Of a stretch of 64,000 nucleotides of DNA, positions 21,474 through 32,040 are shown in pieces (within the stretch, counting starts at the first letter, position 1; every line of letters begins with the position of its first letter). The DNA lies in the NCBI GenBank assembly GCA_037126765.1, contig JBBCBC010000033.1, positions 12,104,085 through 12,168,084 on the forward strand, read 5' to 3'. This DNA comes from Stenogyne calaminthoides. Its lineage: Eukaryota > Streptophyta > Magnoliopsida > Lamiales > Lamiaceae. The notes under the pieces were generated by a model, which did no database searches, was not told the DNA's origin, and saw only the letters and a list, made by a program, of their open reading frames with translations. The translations under genes were made by a program, and so were the position numbers.

Positions 21474-24400
21474 ATGGCGACACTGCGTCGAAAACAGGCC
21501 GAGCTAGAATGGTCGCACGACGACCTACGCCAGAACCTAGACAGGAAAGCTCGGAAAAGAGGAAAGGGCCCGATGGATGAGGGGCCCCACCGCGAGGAAA
21601 GCCAGGAGGCTAACTCCCACCAATCTCAACACACTCAGGAGTACTGCCGCAATCACAATGAGGGATCAAACCCGATCCATCGGTGTCTATTTTTGGGAAA
21701 TTTCACCTGTGGCCAAAACAGAGGTCACAGGCAACATCGAAATGAGCACAAAATAACGAACCGTAGCAACACCGAACCTGAAGAATCTTGTATGGGGTCA
21801 GTGGCCCAAGGCAGACCCAGGCAGCGGGTATCAGTGAAAGACCGAATTGGACAAAGTCTATCTCCTCGTAGGTAGGAGAGAACACCATCTCCCCGCAGAC
21901 TAAACCACATTCCTTCACCTTGCCATCAAGAGAGAAACACTCCACCTCACCAACATCGCGACGAGGTCGCGGGGCAAGACAATTCGCCACAGATGGCTGC
22001 CATTTTACAGAACATCAAAGAACTTCAAGATCAGCTGGCGAATAGGGGGGGACCCCTAACCACCAAAATTCCCATTTTGCCACTCTCACCCACGGTCATG
22101 CTCGCCCCGGTGCAAGTTAAAATCAACGGAAACTCCATCACATAGTACAATGGCGATTTCGACCAGATCAACCATGTGAGCAAGTACACATCCTACATGA
22201 ACTCGATGGGAGCAACCGATGCCACCCCATGTCGCCTTTTCCCACTCACTCTTGGTGACCGAGCATACCGTTGGTTCAATACTCTACCACCCACCTCGGT
22301 GGAATCTTTCCACCAGATGGCTCAACTGTTCCTCACTCACTTCGCTTCGTTGACCCCTCACAAAGGAACTAAGAAGAGGTTAGCAAACCTCCACCAACTC
22401 GACGATGAGTCAGATCGAACATACATAGATCGCTTGGACAAACTCATCATAGAAGGCGAGCCGCTTGGGGATGAGGACAAAGTCTTAGGGGTGGTCCACG
22501 GTTCGAAGAAGGGAAGTAAACTCTGGAAGACGATGAATAAGGAATACCCATCAAGTTATGCTAATTTCCGATACTGAGCGGGCATCATGATCAATAATGC
22601 CGAGATACTCGCACAGAGGTTAGGCGAACAGGGGCCTAGAGAGGTGAAAAGCAAAGTTAAGAAGCCAGAACTGAAGTTCGAGAAACCCTACAAAAAGCCC
22701 AGCACGAACTACCGAGCTCCAGGGTCTTTCAAACCTTTCGATAATGGTCTCGAGGTGAAACTCCTCGAAACATTGACCATGAACCCAACCCAAGTTTTTC
22801 AGGCGATCAAAGGAAGACATCAACTTCCCCCGGCCAGAGAACAAATTCAGGATACCTCCAAACTCAACCCAAATAATTTCTGCAACTATCACAATACCAT
22901 TGGACATACTGTTGGGATATTTTAGTTTTGATGAATTATGCCAAAATATTATCTGCTTGTATTATTTAAGCTAATCTATAGATAACAAGTTGAGGGGGAA
23001 CGAGAGAATAAGTTAAGGGGGAACTTATGAAATCAGACGAAGATGATTAAGATCAGACGAGGCTGATCGAGATCAGATGAGTAGGATGAGTTCCGAGTTA
23101 ACTGATGAGCTGAGCAAAATCAGAAGAGAAGAAAAGCTAAGCCAGCTGATCAAGAGAAGAGAGTCTGATGATCAGATGACCGAAGAGTAGTTCAGCTGCT
23201 TAGACGAAACTGACCGAAAGATCAGAAGAGAAGTTACTGATCAGAAGAGGAGCATATGAGATTGATCGAGATCAGACGTGATCGAGATCAGGTGAGGTTG
23301 AACAAGGATCAGACTAGACTGATGGTTTAGATGAAGTGCACAAGTTTACTGAAGACAAGTTCACTGAGAGAAGAAGTCGCCTGATCTAATGTCCTCAGAA
23401 GACAAGTCGCCTGAAGATAAGTCATCTGAAGACATGATTCACTGAGAACCAGAACACTGATGATCAGATAAACCCGAGTCAAGTGACCTGAGGGTTAATA
23501 AGTGAAGGTGACCTGAGGGTCAGGATGTCTGAAGTCAGAAGAGCTGAACTCAGTAAGCCTGAGTGTCAGTATGCCTGTTCAGACGAGGTCCGCTGAAGAG
23601 AAGTCAACTGAGTCAAGAATCCTGAGTCCAAGGAAGCCTGAGTTCAAGAAAGCTGAGGATCAGACCTCCTGAAGATTATAGCCGTTAGATTCTGCTGACG
23701 TGGACCAATGAGAGGAAGACAACCAGTTTGACAAAGATGTACATATTTCAAGATTAGTATGGATTTGAATGTGTTTTTCTCCAACGGTAACATTCAAATT
23801 CACACTATAATACAAGTTCTTCCTTCTTCATTAACTGTGGAATATGCGTGAACCATCAAGCTATAAAGCCAAATCATCTAGCATTTCCACCATAGAACAC
23901 TGAACAAGAAATACACGCATATATTCAAGAGTGTTCTATCCTAGATCTAAGCACAAATGTAATATCCTAAGCTTAGAGAGATTTTCCCAACGTTAGCATT
24001 GAGGCTAAACCATTGTAAGGGAAAATCTCAACCTAGTTGGAGACAATACCAACCTCAAACCCCTTTTTTGAGAGATAGTTAGTGGTTAAGTGAGGTAGTC
24101 GAGAGGCGAACCCATGAGGGTGATAAGTCCAGTTTGTAGGCAATCACGTGGAGGGAGATAAGTCCCGTTTGAGTGAGAACTCTTTAAACATCTGAAAGCA
24201 ATCCCGTGGAGGGAGATAAGTCCCGTTTGAGTGAGAGCTCTATAAATATCTGATTGTACTGTGTTGACTAACACAATAAACTAGTCGAGTGAGTTGAAGG
24301 AATTTCCTTGTGGATAAGGGAGAGTGGACGTAGGAGCTTGAGTCTCCGAACCACTATACTTTGCTGTGTTCTTTATTTCTTTATGTTCTTACTTGCCATA

Positions 24401-24724
24401 TGCATTTGTTTATAAGCAAAACACATCATTTGGTTTAAAAGTGAAAAATTTGGAATCACTATTCCCTCACCCCTGTTTTATATGCATTACATGATTTTTT
24501 CCGCATTACATTGGTTTTTCACGGGACCAACACATACCACCGAACATTGCCGCGACCTGCAGAGAGAGTTGTGGAAACTATACGAGGAAGGGAAGTTGGC
24601 CGGATTTGTTAAGCCAAGGAACAAACAACCTAATCAGCAGAACAATCTACCTCTGGCAAACAAAACCAACCCAACCAAGGACAAAGAGCTCCACAGATCT
24701 CGGGAGGTGCCAAGAACAAAGTAA
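21474..24724 (+). pseudogene. gag: gag of the Tat-like element, split by a solo LTR
   Basis: From ATG 21,474 (MATLRRKQAELEWSHDDLRQ) a charged N-terminus runs to about 21,875; further frames carry AAILQNIKELQDQLA. 22,176-22,577 is a capsid-type domain: LFPLTLGDRAYRWFNTLPPT, FASLTPHKGTKKRLANLHQL. 22,587-22,909 continues and ends at CNYHNTIGH; the frame resumes at 24,538 with TEHCRDLQRELWKLYEEGKL. Together they form the CNYH...GH...C knuckle-like motif of Tat gag. There are several stops (for example TAG near 22,144 and TGA at 22,575) and one frameshift. Confidence 0.85.
22910..24532 (+). mobile_element. solo LTR, 1623 bp, TSD CATAC
   Basis: Begins tgttgggatattttagtttt and ends cacgggaccaaca. 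It is flanked by CATAC (22,905-22,909 and 24,533-24,537). Removing it with one CATAC rejoins the gag codons for Gly-His-Thr-Thr-Glu-His-Cys. U3 is full of degenerate gatcagatgag/cctgagg units. A TATA-like cactataatacaag is at about 23,801. The 3' part (24,110-24,250) repeats a caatc.cgtggagggagataa cassette that also occurs in the LTR at 62,663, so the two are related copia families. The internal region has been lost. Confidence 0.92.
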
Positions 24725-24757
24725 TCCATATGATTTGCCCGTCAGGGGGCACAATCG

Positions 24758-26680
24758 GTGGTTTTCTCCCAGCGGTCTCCCTCTCCAATCGACGTTCAAA
24801 AAGCAAAAATGTGTGCCCTCGACAATGTCGTGCTAAGCTGCCTCCCAATCAACACCATCGCCCTAAACTCGAAACAACTCACTTTCACTAAAGAAGACAA
24901 GGACGGAGTTGTGTACCCAAACTGGGACCCCCTTGTGATATCAACAATAATAATGGGGGCTTTAGTCCACCACATCATGATCGACAACGGGACTTTCTGC
25001 AATATCCTCTTCAAGAAAACACTAGACCAACTCATCGATTTCCACACCTACGTCGAGCCCTGCGAGATCGGTATTCGAGGATTTGAACCAGACCGTCGAA
25101 GCCTATGGAATGATCCGTTTATTAGTCGAAATCACCTCGACTTTGGACATGGAAGTGAAAGTGACCAGGCAGCTCGACTTTGTTATCATCAACATCCCTT
25201 CAAACTTTAACGCTTTCTTCGGCAGGTCTTTTGAGCATGAATTCGGGGTTGCATCCTCTTACTTTTATTTTATTAAGTTCCCCGGATCTGACGGGAAGAT
25301 CGGCACCATTAAGGGTGACCAGATTGGTGCTAGAAAATATTTTACTTACACCTGTGTCAATTTAAATTCCACATTTTATTTTGGTAGGAAATCCGAGGTG
25401 AGACAAGGTTGTACGCACCAAACCTCACCCTGGAAGAATAAAGAAAACACAAAAATGGAAATTAACAATGTAACAAAAATAGGTACAAGATCTATGGAGA
25501 TCAACAATGTAATCGAAGGGATGTCCGACCTAGAAAAGTTAGCAGAAAAAGAGACTCAAGACTCCGCGGGCAGAACTTCACAAGTATTACCAAATTTGGA
25601 ACCTCGCCTCGGATTCGAACCAATGGAGGTAGACCTCGCCCAACGAGAATCCATTCTTGATCCAAGAACGGAAAGAAATAACTAGCGAGCAACTCCCATC
25701 GAAGAGCTCAAAACGATACTAGTTGACACCGCTCGACCAGAATTAAGCATAACCATCGGGACCCAGATCCCAAGCTACATGCAAACTCAAATGATAGATT
25801 TCCTCAAATAAAATTTAGATGTTTTCGCATGGTTGCACGAGGATATGGTTGGTATCGACCCCGAGGTCGCTTGTCATAAATTGAATATCGATCCAGCATA
25901 GAAGCCAGTCTCCCAGAAAAGAAGAAAGTTTGGCCCCAATAAGTACGCAACTCTGGCTGAGGAGGTGAAGAAGTTATTGGATAACAAACTGATTGAACAA
26001 GCAGACCACCCACAGTGGGTAGCCAATGCAGTCTTAGTTAAGAAGGCGAACAACTCTTGGCGATTATGTACCGACATCACCGACCTCAATGAAGCGTGTC
26101 CAAAACACTATTTTCCCATACCGCACATCGATCACCTCGTCGACAACACCGCTGGACACGAGATGATGACTTTTATGGACTCTTTCGCCGGATATCAGCA
26201 GATAGCCATGCAGAAAGACGACCAATAACACACATCATTTCTTATAGAGAAAAATGTGTACTGCTGGAAAAGGATGCCTTTTGGTTTGAAGAACGCGGGA
26301 GCGACCTACCAACGCTTGGTAAACAGGATGTTCACCGACGAGATAGGAAAAACCATGAGAGTTTATATCGACATCATAGTGGTAAAGAGCGAGAGGAAGA
26401 AAGATCATTTGGGCCACCTCGCCTGAAATTTTGACATCCTGAGAAAGTATAACATGCGGCTGAACCCAAAGAAATGCAATTTCGGAGTTGGTTCAGGCAA
26501 GTTCCTAGGTCATATCATCAGTCAGCGAGGTATCAAAGCCAACCCGACGAAGATCAAAGCAATCAGGGACATGAAACCACCTCGCAACGTCAAGGAGGTG
26601 CAAAGGCTAGTCGGATGTCTAGCAACTCTGAATAGGTTCGTCTCCAGAATGGGGGACAAGTGCAAACCATTTTTTTAAAC
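24758..26680 (+). pseudogene. pol: protease and reverse transcriptase of the Tat-like element, broken
   Basis: 24,758-25,210 carries the protease with ALVHHIMIDNGTFCNILFKK; the usual D(S/T)G active site reads DNG. After a frameshift, 25,083-25,250 continues with VEAYGMIRLLVEI and IPSNFNAFFGR. RT begins near 25,700: NLDVFAWLHEDMVGIDPEVA, LIEQADHPQWVANAVLVKKA, SWRLCTDITDLNEACPKH, FMDSFAGYQQIAMQKDD; then RMPFGLKNAGATYQRLVNRM. The catalytic YxDD box reads VYIDIIVV, so the second Asp is lost. 26,454-26,680 is the thumb/connection (GHIISQRGIKANPTKIKAI, RLVGCLATLNRFVSRMGD). Stops at 25,681, 25,809, 25,900 and 26,226 confirm decay. The frame ends at 26,680, where the inverted RNase H begins. Confidence 0.9.
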
Positions 26681-26689
26681 CTAAGGATT

Positions 26690-27262
26690 GTTGCTCGGGA
26701 GTGATTAGGACCACTCCAGCCCTGGCTCGGGTGCTCATCGAAGAACCGTCAATGTATAACTTCTAGGGGACATCAATCATCTTTTGGGTCTTCTATGGGA
26801 AAGTAAGCTCGGTCAAGAAATCGGCAAGGACCTGAGCTTTGATTACCGTTCGTGGTGCGAATGTAATTTCAAACTGGCCTAATTCAATAGACCACTTCAA
26901 CAATTGCCCTGCCGTGTCTGGTCGGTGCAAGACTTGCCTTAGTGGCATGGTGGTTAGAACTTCCACCTGATGGTCGAAAAAATACTGTCGGAGCTTCCGG
27001 ACACTCATAATCAAAGCATAAGGGAGCTTCTCAAGTGGTGGATATTTGAGTTCGACATCATTTAGGGTCTGGCTGACAAAGTAAATGGGCAAGTGAAATT
27101 GACCTTCTGCTCGAACCAATATCGCGCTGAGCGCTGACTCTGAGGCAGCCAAATATAGAAAAAGTTTCTCGCCCGGGATGGGTTTCGATAAGATTTGGGA
27201 ATTTGAAAGATACACTTTGAGCTTTAAGAAAGCTGCCTGGCTTTGTGGAGTCCACGAAAATT
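26690..27262 (-). pseudogene. RNase H of a Tat-like gypsy element, inverted relative to RT
   Basis: On the - strand the frame starts near 27,258 with the F(A/S)WTPQSQAAFLKLK type connection, then AILVRAEGQFHLPIYFVSQT, LPYALIMSVRKLRQYFFDH, LKWSIELGQFEITFAP and VLADFLTELT. After a stop it ends with LYIDGSSMSTRARAGVVL near 26,700. In normal elements this directly follows the RT end (RFVSRMGDKCKPFF), which here lies on the + strand at 26,680. Thus the piece after RT is inverted in place. Its far edge (27,262) meets mariner-like sequence. Confidence 0.88.
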
Positions 27263-27542
27263 TACCTTTTTTTTGGGTTGAGTTTTGTTTTTGAGTTGAG
27301 TTTTGTTTTTAATTGGGCTGGGTTAGGTGTTTTAATTAGTTATGGTTATTAATTAATGGGTTGGGTTAAGAAATTAAGTGGGTTAGTTAGTTTAATAAAG
27401 TTAGAAAAAGTAATGACATATGAGTAAATAAGTGTATATTTCGAGGGTGAGAATTGTGAAGAAACTTTTCATTTTTGGGTGTGAAAACTGATATAGGACA
27501 AACTAAAAAGGAAAGTGCAAAAACTGATATGGGATGGAGGGA
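27262..27542 (-). mobile_element. mariner-like element end, right part (copy A)
   Basis: Matches the 28,860-29,128 segment (gggttgagtttt..ttttt..ttgggctgggttaggtgt, ending tgatatgggatggaggga). The terminal GGAGGGA box is the inverted CTCCCTCC end of plant mariner/Stowaway elements. It completes copy A, whose other part is at 20,940-21,320. Confidence 0.7.
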
Positions 27543-27578
27543 TTAACTTAAATTAATTCGGGCCTATATTATTATTGG

Positions 27579-27803
27579 CTAAGTCTTGTATGCATCCAGA
27601 TGCAACATGCATTCATAATGCATTTTAGAATCATACAACTTGTTATATTGAAATATGCAACTTGTTCACACTGTACTTTGCAACTATTAATATGGAAAAA
27701 TAATTGCACGGTTCAGTGTAAATAAGTTGTATCTTTCAATTTAATAAGTTGCATAATTCTAAAATGCATTATGAATACACAGTACTGCACTTGAATGCAC
27801 ATG
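27579..27803. mobile_element. foldback MITE with long arms
   Basis: The arms 27,611-27,673 and 27,714-27,777 are near-perfect reverse complements (attcataatgcattttagaa on the left is found inverted on the right). Weaker pairing extends outward to about 27,579 and 27,803. The spacer is about 40 bp. No coding capacity and no sure target duplication; superfamily unknown. Confidence 0.78.
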
Positions 27804-28599
27804 AGACCCACTCATTAATCATTATCATTAAATAGTAGTAATAAATAAGGGTGAAACAATATGATAATAAACTAACTACTGAATTTTCTTTTTTGTTTGT
27901 GTGCATGAATAAAATAACACATATACTAAAAGAGTGGAGGATGTAATAAATATATGAATATGATGTTGCGTTTTATTATGGTAAAACATTAATTTAGTTT
28001 ACTTTGAAAAATTGTTTTGAACCGGTTTTTTTTTTTTTTTTTTTTGGTATAAAATTAATTTAGTTTACTTTGAAATAATTTTAAGAATTAACTTATTTTT
28101 AGCATGCGGAAGTTGCTTTAGATCAATCAATCAAGATCAAGTAAAAGTAAAACGAACTCGGGCATAAAAATTCAATTGCAATATTATTCTTATAACAATA
28201 AAAAACAAAATAAAACAAAAATCGAAAGACTTATTATAACAAATTTACATAAAAACTTAATCACCATTTTATTTTAATTTTTTATTACTTAATTAGTTAT
28301 TTTGTAAAAGAGATACAAATTGGTGCAATTTAGATCATTGAAATTGACGTACTATTTTATGAGACGGTCTCATACATTGAGTATTTGAGTCACATTCCTT
28401 TTAGTACATAATTGAGTTAGAGCTCCATAAATTGGTTTCATAGGTCTTGTGACATGTAAATATATAGGATTAGTCAGTCTCATTCATGTTTTTGTCAATT
28501 ATTTGATGAAGGCCCAAGTTATTTGCACCCCACCGTTTTTAGTAAATACACCCACGAAAAAAAAGAAAAAATTATACATAAAAAGATTTTATTACTCTT
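27804..28599. other. AT-rich spacer
   Basis: A poly-T run of more than 20 (28,026-28,047) and a small palindrome tatgagacggtctcata (about 28,356-28,372), which resembles ends of other miniature elements. No gene seen. Confidence 0.55.
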
Positions 28600-29130
28600 A
28601 AAAATTATACTTTTTTGTCCTTCACTCTCCCCTCCAACATACTACCGTCGCATCCTCCTCCTCCACACCTAACTTGGCTGCGAAAAACAGAGAAGAGAGG
28701 AGAGGTGTGGGTGGCGATCAGTGGGGTGGGGGAAAGTGTGGAGGCGATTGATATGAATTAGGGTTTCTTAGTGGCGAAGAGCAGAGAAGAGAGAAGACAG
28801 AATAGAGAGGAGAGATAGAGAGGAGAGAATATAAAATGGGGAATCGAGGGTTTTGATTTTGGGTTGAGTTTTATTTTTGGATTGGGTTTTATTTTTAATT
28901 AGGCTGGGTTAGGTGTTTTAATTAGTTAGGGTTAGTAATTAATGGGTTGGGTTAAGAAATTAAGTGGGTTAGTTAGTTTAATTAAGTTAAAAAAAGTAAA
29001 GGCATATGGGTAAATAAGTGTTTATTTTGAGGGTGAGAATTGTGAAGAAAGTTTCCATTTTTTGGTGTGAAAATTGATATGGGACAAACCAAAAAGAAAA
29101 AGGGTGAAAACTGATATGAGACGGAGGGAG
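28600..29130 (-). mobile_element. mariner-like element end (copy B)
   Basis: The right end gatatgagacggagggag is followed by TA (29,131-29,132). Going left, the segment 28,690-28,850 matches the 5' leader at 21,215-21,320, and 28,612-28,680 matches 32,375-32,441. It is an uninterrupted version of copy A and shows that copy A once read straight across the gypsy segment. The left limit is uncertain. Confidence 0.68.
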
Positions 29131-29745
29131 TAAAATAATAGGTTCTAAAATTATTTTATACTGAAAAGCCTCCAAAATAAGAGTACTGGAAAATCTTGAA
29201 TGAAATCAAAATAAGCAGTGTATGATTCAAGGAAAAAACTTTGGTCTTTTTATTGTAGTCCGGGAGGGGGGATGCTTTGTTGTGAAGTGTAAAAAAATCA
29301 CAAATAATCAATTGGCTAATTGAAGCACTTGCAATTCATAGGGTTTTAAGGAAGAATAATACAGGCTTATGATAACAAAAGCTATGACCCAGACAAGAGA
29401 GCTAAATTTTGATAACTATAAATTAATTTATAGTAATATTTTTTTTTGAAAAAAGAAAAGGCAATTTGAACATTTTTTTTTTTTTGAAACCCAAATTACT
29501 TTCTTTTAAATTTTCTATAATTTTATCATTGTTGATATTTACCTTTTGGTAAATTCCCTTCCTTATAACTAAAATCGCTCTCCAATGCTCTTCAATGCAT
29601 CAAACGTCCCATCCACGTGTAAAACTTATCAACTATAATAGAGCTTGAAAATGACACATGTCATCCACTTGTAAAGCTGATCAATTATGTAGCAAAGATT
29701 GAAATGACAGACCTAAATAAGAGTATGCACTAGCCATTACTCAAT
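29131..29745. other. no gene recognised
   Basis: AT-rich, with two long poly-T tracts (29,440s and 29,475-29,486). Nothing else is visible. Confidence 0.55.
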
Positions 29746-29748
29746 TTG

Positions 29749-30073
29749 ATCTATATAAAAAAACTAGCTATAAAATGTGGAAGGCACAAATGCTTAGTTG
29801 CAAAATAACAATCAATAAATGCAATCCAAAACGAACAATCTATACGATAATCCAACCCTCATGTATAGCCAAAATTGTTCAAGATTCAAGAAACCACCAG
29901 TTCATACAAAAATGCAGGGTTCACAGAAGAAATCAAAAACCAGAATACCAACCATAGACGAATTTAAAAAACGTCAGAAGTTCAAGAAAGTAAAGAATCA
30001 AATCATAGAAGAATTCATAAAATGGCATAAGTTCCATTTGTATGATTTAACGAAGCCCACTTACGATATATGA
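29749..30073 (+). CDS. possible small lysine-rich protein with upstream TATA box
   Basis: A good TATA box, gatctatataaaaaaactag, sits at 29,749-29,768. About 55 bp on, an 84-codon frame opens at ATG 29,819. It contains a strongly basic middle and C-terminus (MQGSQKKSKTR, FKKRQKFKKVKNQIIEEFIK, WHKFHLYDLTKPTYDI). A second in-frame ATG at 29,912 would give about 53 residues. No family recognised and no signal peptide. It ends exactly where the - strand relic (30,070-30,422) ends. It may be chance or part of an unrecognised element. Confidence 0.3.
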
Positions 30074-30422
30074 CGGTCTAATCGGATATTGTATATCATG
30101 TGGGCCAAGAAGTCCTCATGGTCAATGAAGGTAAATGCTTTGTTGTAACCTTGGTAACCATAGTACACACGACGACCTTCTTTTACCTTCAATGAAGCAA
30201 TTTCACTCAAGGCTGTCCCATGTCAACGACAATAACGATTGAAAATGGGATATTCTTCTCGATATGGTGCATAAGTCACTCAACACGTTCTGGGCCCTCG
30301 TCCTCTGCCCCCATGTAGTAAATGACAATGTTCATCCGAGGGATGATAGGGGGGACATAGAACACCTTACTCATACCGAAAGCAGTTGATGACTTATTCT
30401 TGAAAGCATTGGTCATTGGTAT
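30070..30422 (-). pseudogene. unrecognised - strand exon, broken
   Basis: A possible splice acceptor (ttaactttttag, about 30,423-30,434 on the - strand) precedes a coding stretch: IPMTNAFKNKSSTAFGMSKV, FYVPPIIPRMNIVIYYMGAE, then a stop, then LMHHIEKNIPFSIVIVVDMG, another stop and a frameshift. It ends with SEIASLKVKEGRRVYYGYQG, YNKAFTFIDHEDFLAHMIYN, IRLDRHIS and a stop. Amino-acid composition and the acceptor look like real coding DNA, but no family is recognised. A - strand TATA box 1.6 kb to the right could be its promoter. Confidence 0.45.
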
Positions 30423-30489
30423 CTAAAAAGTTAAATATACAGACAATTATAACATAAGTTTCTATAAACCAAATCAACTTATACATCTA

Positions 30490-30765
30490 GTATAAGATCT
30501 GAAAAATTAAATAAACAGAGAGTTATAATATATGCTTTTATAAATGAAATCCAAATCAATCTAAACACCTATTATAAGCCGTTATATCTGAAAAATTATA
30601 TAAACAAAGTGTTATAATATATGCTTCTATAAAAACGAAATTGAAATCAATCTAAATAGCTATTATAAGCCATTGATATCAGAAAAATTAAATATATACA
30701 AAAAGTTAAAATATAAGCTTTTATAAACGATATCAAAATGAACCTAAACAACTTTTATTAACGAA
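30490..30765. repeat. degenerate ~90-bp tandem repeat
   Basis: Three copies of a unit containing tctgaaaaattaaataaaca, gttataatatatgcttttat and gaaatcaatctaaa, starting near 30,498, 30,587 and 30,679. It lies in the putative intron of the - strand relic. Confidence 0.7.
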
Positions 30766-31039
30766 ATTGAAATGAAACTAAAACTAGTGCAATCGAAATC
30801 AACTTGTTTTATCAACCTTTCTTGGAATCAACCTCGAAATCAAACCTAAATAGGTATAATCCAAAAGGCTAACGAATTTTGTATCAAAATTGAATAACCT
30901 AAAGAGATAAAGAAATATTCTATCAATGTGTTCCTGTATCAAAATCGATATCGAGCTACCATAAAAGTGATTCATAATCAATCTACATGTTTTTCGTTTC
31001 TAAATGGAAATCAAGCCTACACAAAGTATACACCAAAGT

Positions 31040-31760
31040 AATAACAAATTATGTGTCAAAATTGAAATTAACATAAAGAATCGAGAGTAATATTCGACCG
31101 ACCTGTTTCTGAATCAAAATCAAGTTAAACAGTATAGAAAATCATAACCGCTAATCCATTTTCCAATCAAAAAAGAAATCAACCCTAAACGGTGTGTAAC
31201 CAAAAACAATAATGAATTTTATACCAAACTCGAAATTAAACTAAAGAGACAAAAGTAATATTCGACCGAACTGTTTCTGAATCAAAATCAAAATCAACTT
31301 AAAGAGTATAGAAAACCATAATCGATAATCAATTTTCCAATCAAACGGAAATCAAGCCTAAATGGTGTGTAGACAAAATCAATAACTTAAAGAGATAAAA
31401 GTAATATTCGACCAACCTGCTTCTGAATCAAAATCGAAATCAACTTAAACAGTATAGAAGAACATAATCGATAATTCATTTTCCAATCAAAACGGAAATC
31501 AAACCTTAACGGTGTGTAAACAAAAACAAAACAAATTTTATATCAAACTCGAAATTAACCTAAAGAGAAAACAATAATATTCATCCGACTTGTTTCTGAA
31601 TCAAAATTGAAAATCAACTTAAACAATATAAAAAAATCATAATCTATAATCCATTTTCCAATCAAAGTGGACATCAAACCTAAACGATGTGTAAACAAAA
31701 ATAATAACATTAACCTAAAGAGACAAAATTAATACTCGATCGGCTTCTCTATCAAAACAA
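31040..31760. repeat. ~170-bp satellite-like tandem repeat
   Basis: About four copies of a unit with landmarks cgacc.acctgtttctgaatc, ataatccattttccaatcaa, taaacggtgtgtaaacaaaa and actcgaaattaacctaaaga. The ctg(t/c)ttct landmark falls near 31,102, 31,271, 31,418 (shortened unit) and 31,590. A fifth partial unit follows near 31,740. Confidence 0.82.
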
Positions 31761-31919
31761 ATCAACTTTAAAACCTATCATAAATTAAATCCATAATCCA
31801 TAGTCAATCAACCTGTTTCCGAATTAAAATCAACCTATTTTTGTATCAAAACTGAACTCAACCTAACAACTATCATAAATGTAATTCATAATTGGTATCA
31901 CATCAAATTTGAGAACCTT

Positions 31920-32040
31920 TTTTGCAGTGGAAAGATGCAAGGAGAGCGCTACTCTACAATCAGTGTTTGGTTGCTCTCCAACTAAATCAAGGTTGCATAA
32001 TGCGCTATCATTTAGTGTATATATAGGCGGTTTCAGAGCA
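31920..32040 (-). promoter_or_regulatory. - strand TATA-box promoter candidate
   Basis: On the - strand, cgcctatatatacactaaat (about 32,011-32,031) resembles a plant TATA box, followed by a leader-like stretch with few stops in any pyrimidine-rich run. The only coding-like material downstream is the relic at 30,070-30,422. Confidence 0.4.

Larger units (their letters stand above)
21321..27262 (+). mobile_element. rearranged Ty3-gypsy (Tat-like) internal region without LTRs
   Basis: Holds gag (+), protease (+) and RT (+), then RNase H in inverted orientation (-). No LTR is seen at either edge. It lies between two pieces of one mariner-like element end. gag is split by a solo LTR (22,910-24,532). 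Numerous stops and frameshifts make it inactive. RT and RNase H sequence (SQRGIKANPTKIKAI, PQSQAAFLKLK) place it with plant Tat-class elements, like the element at 33,783-56,064. Confidence 0.82.
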
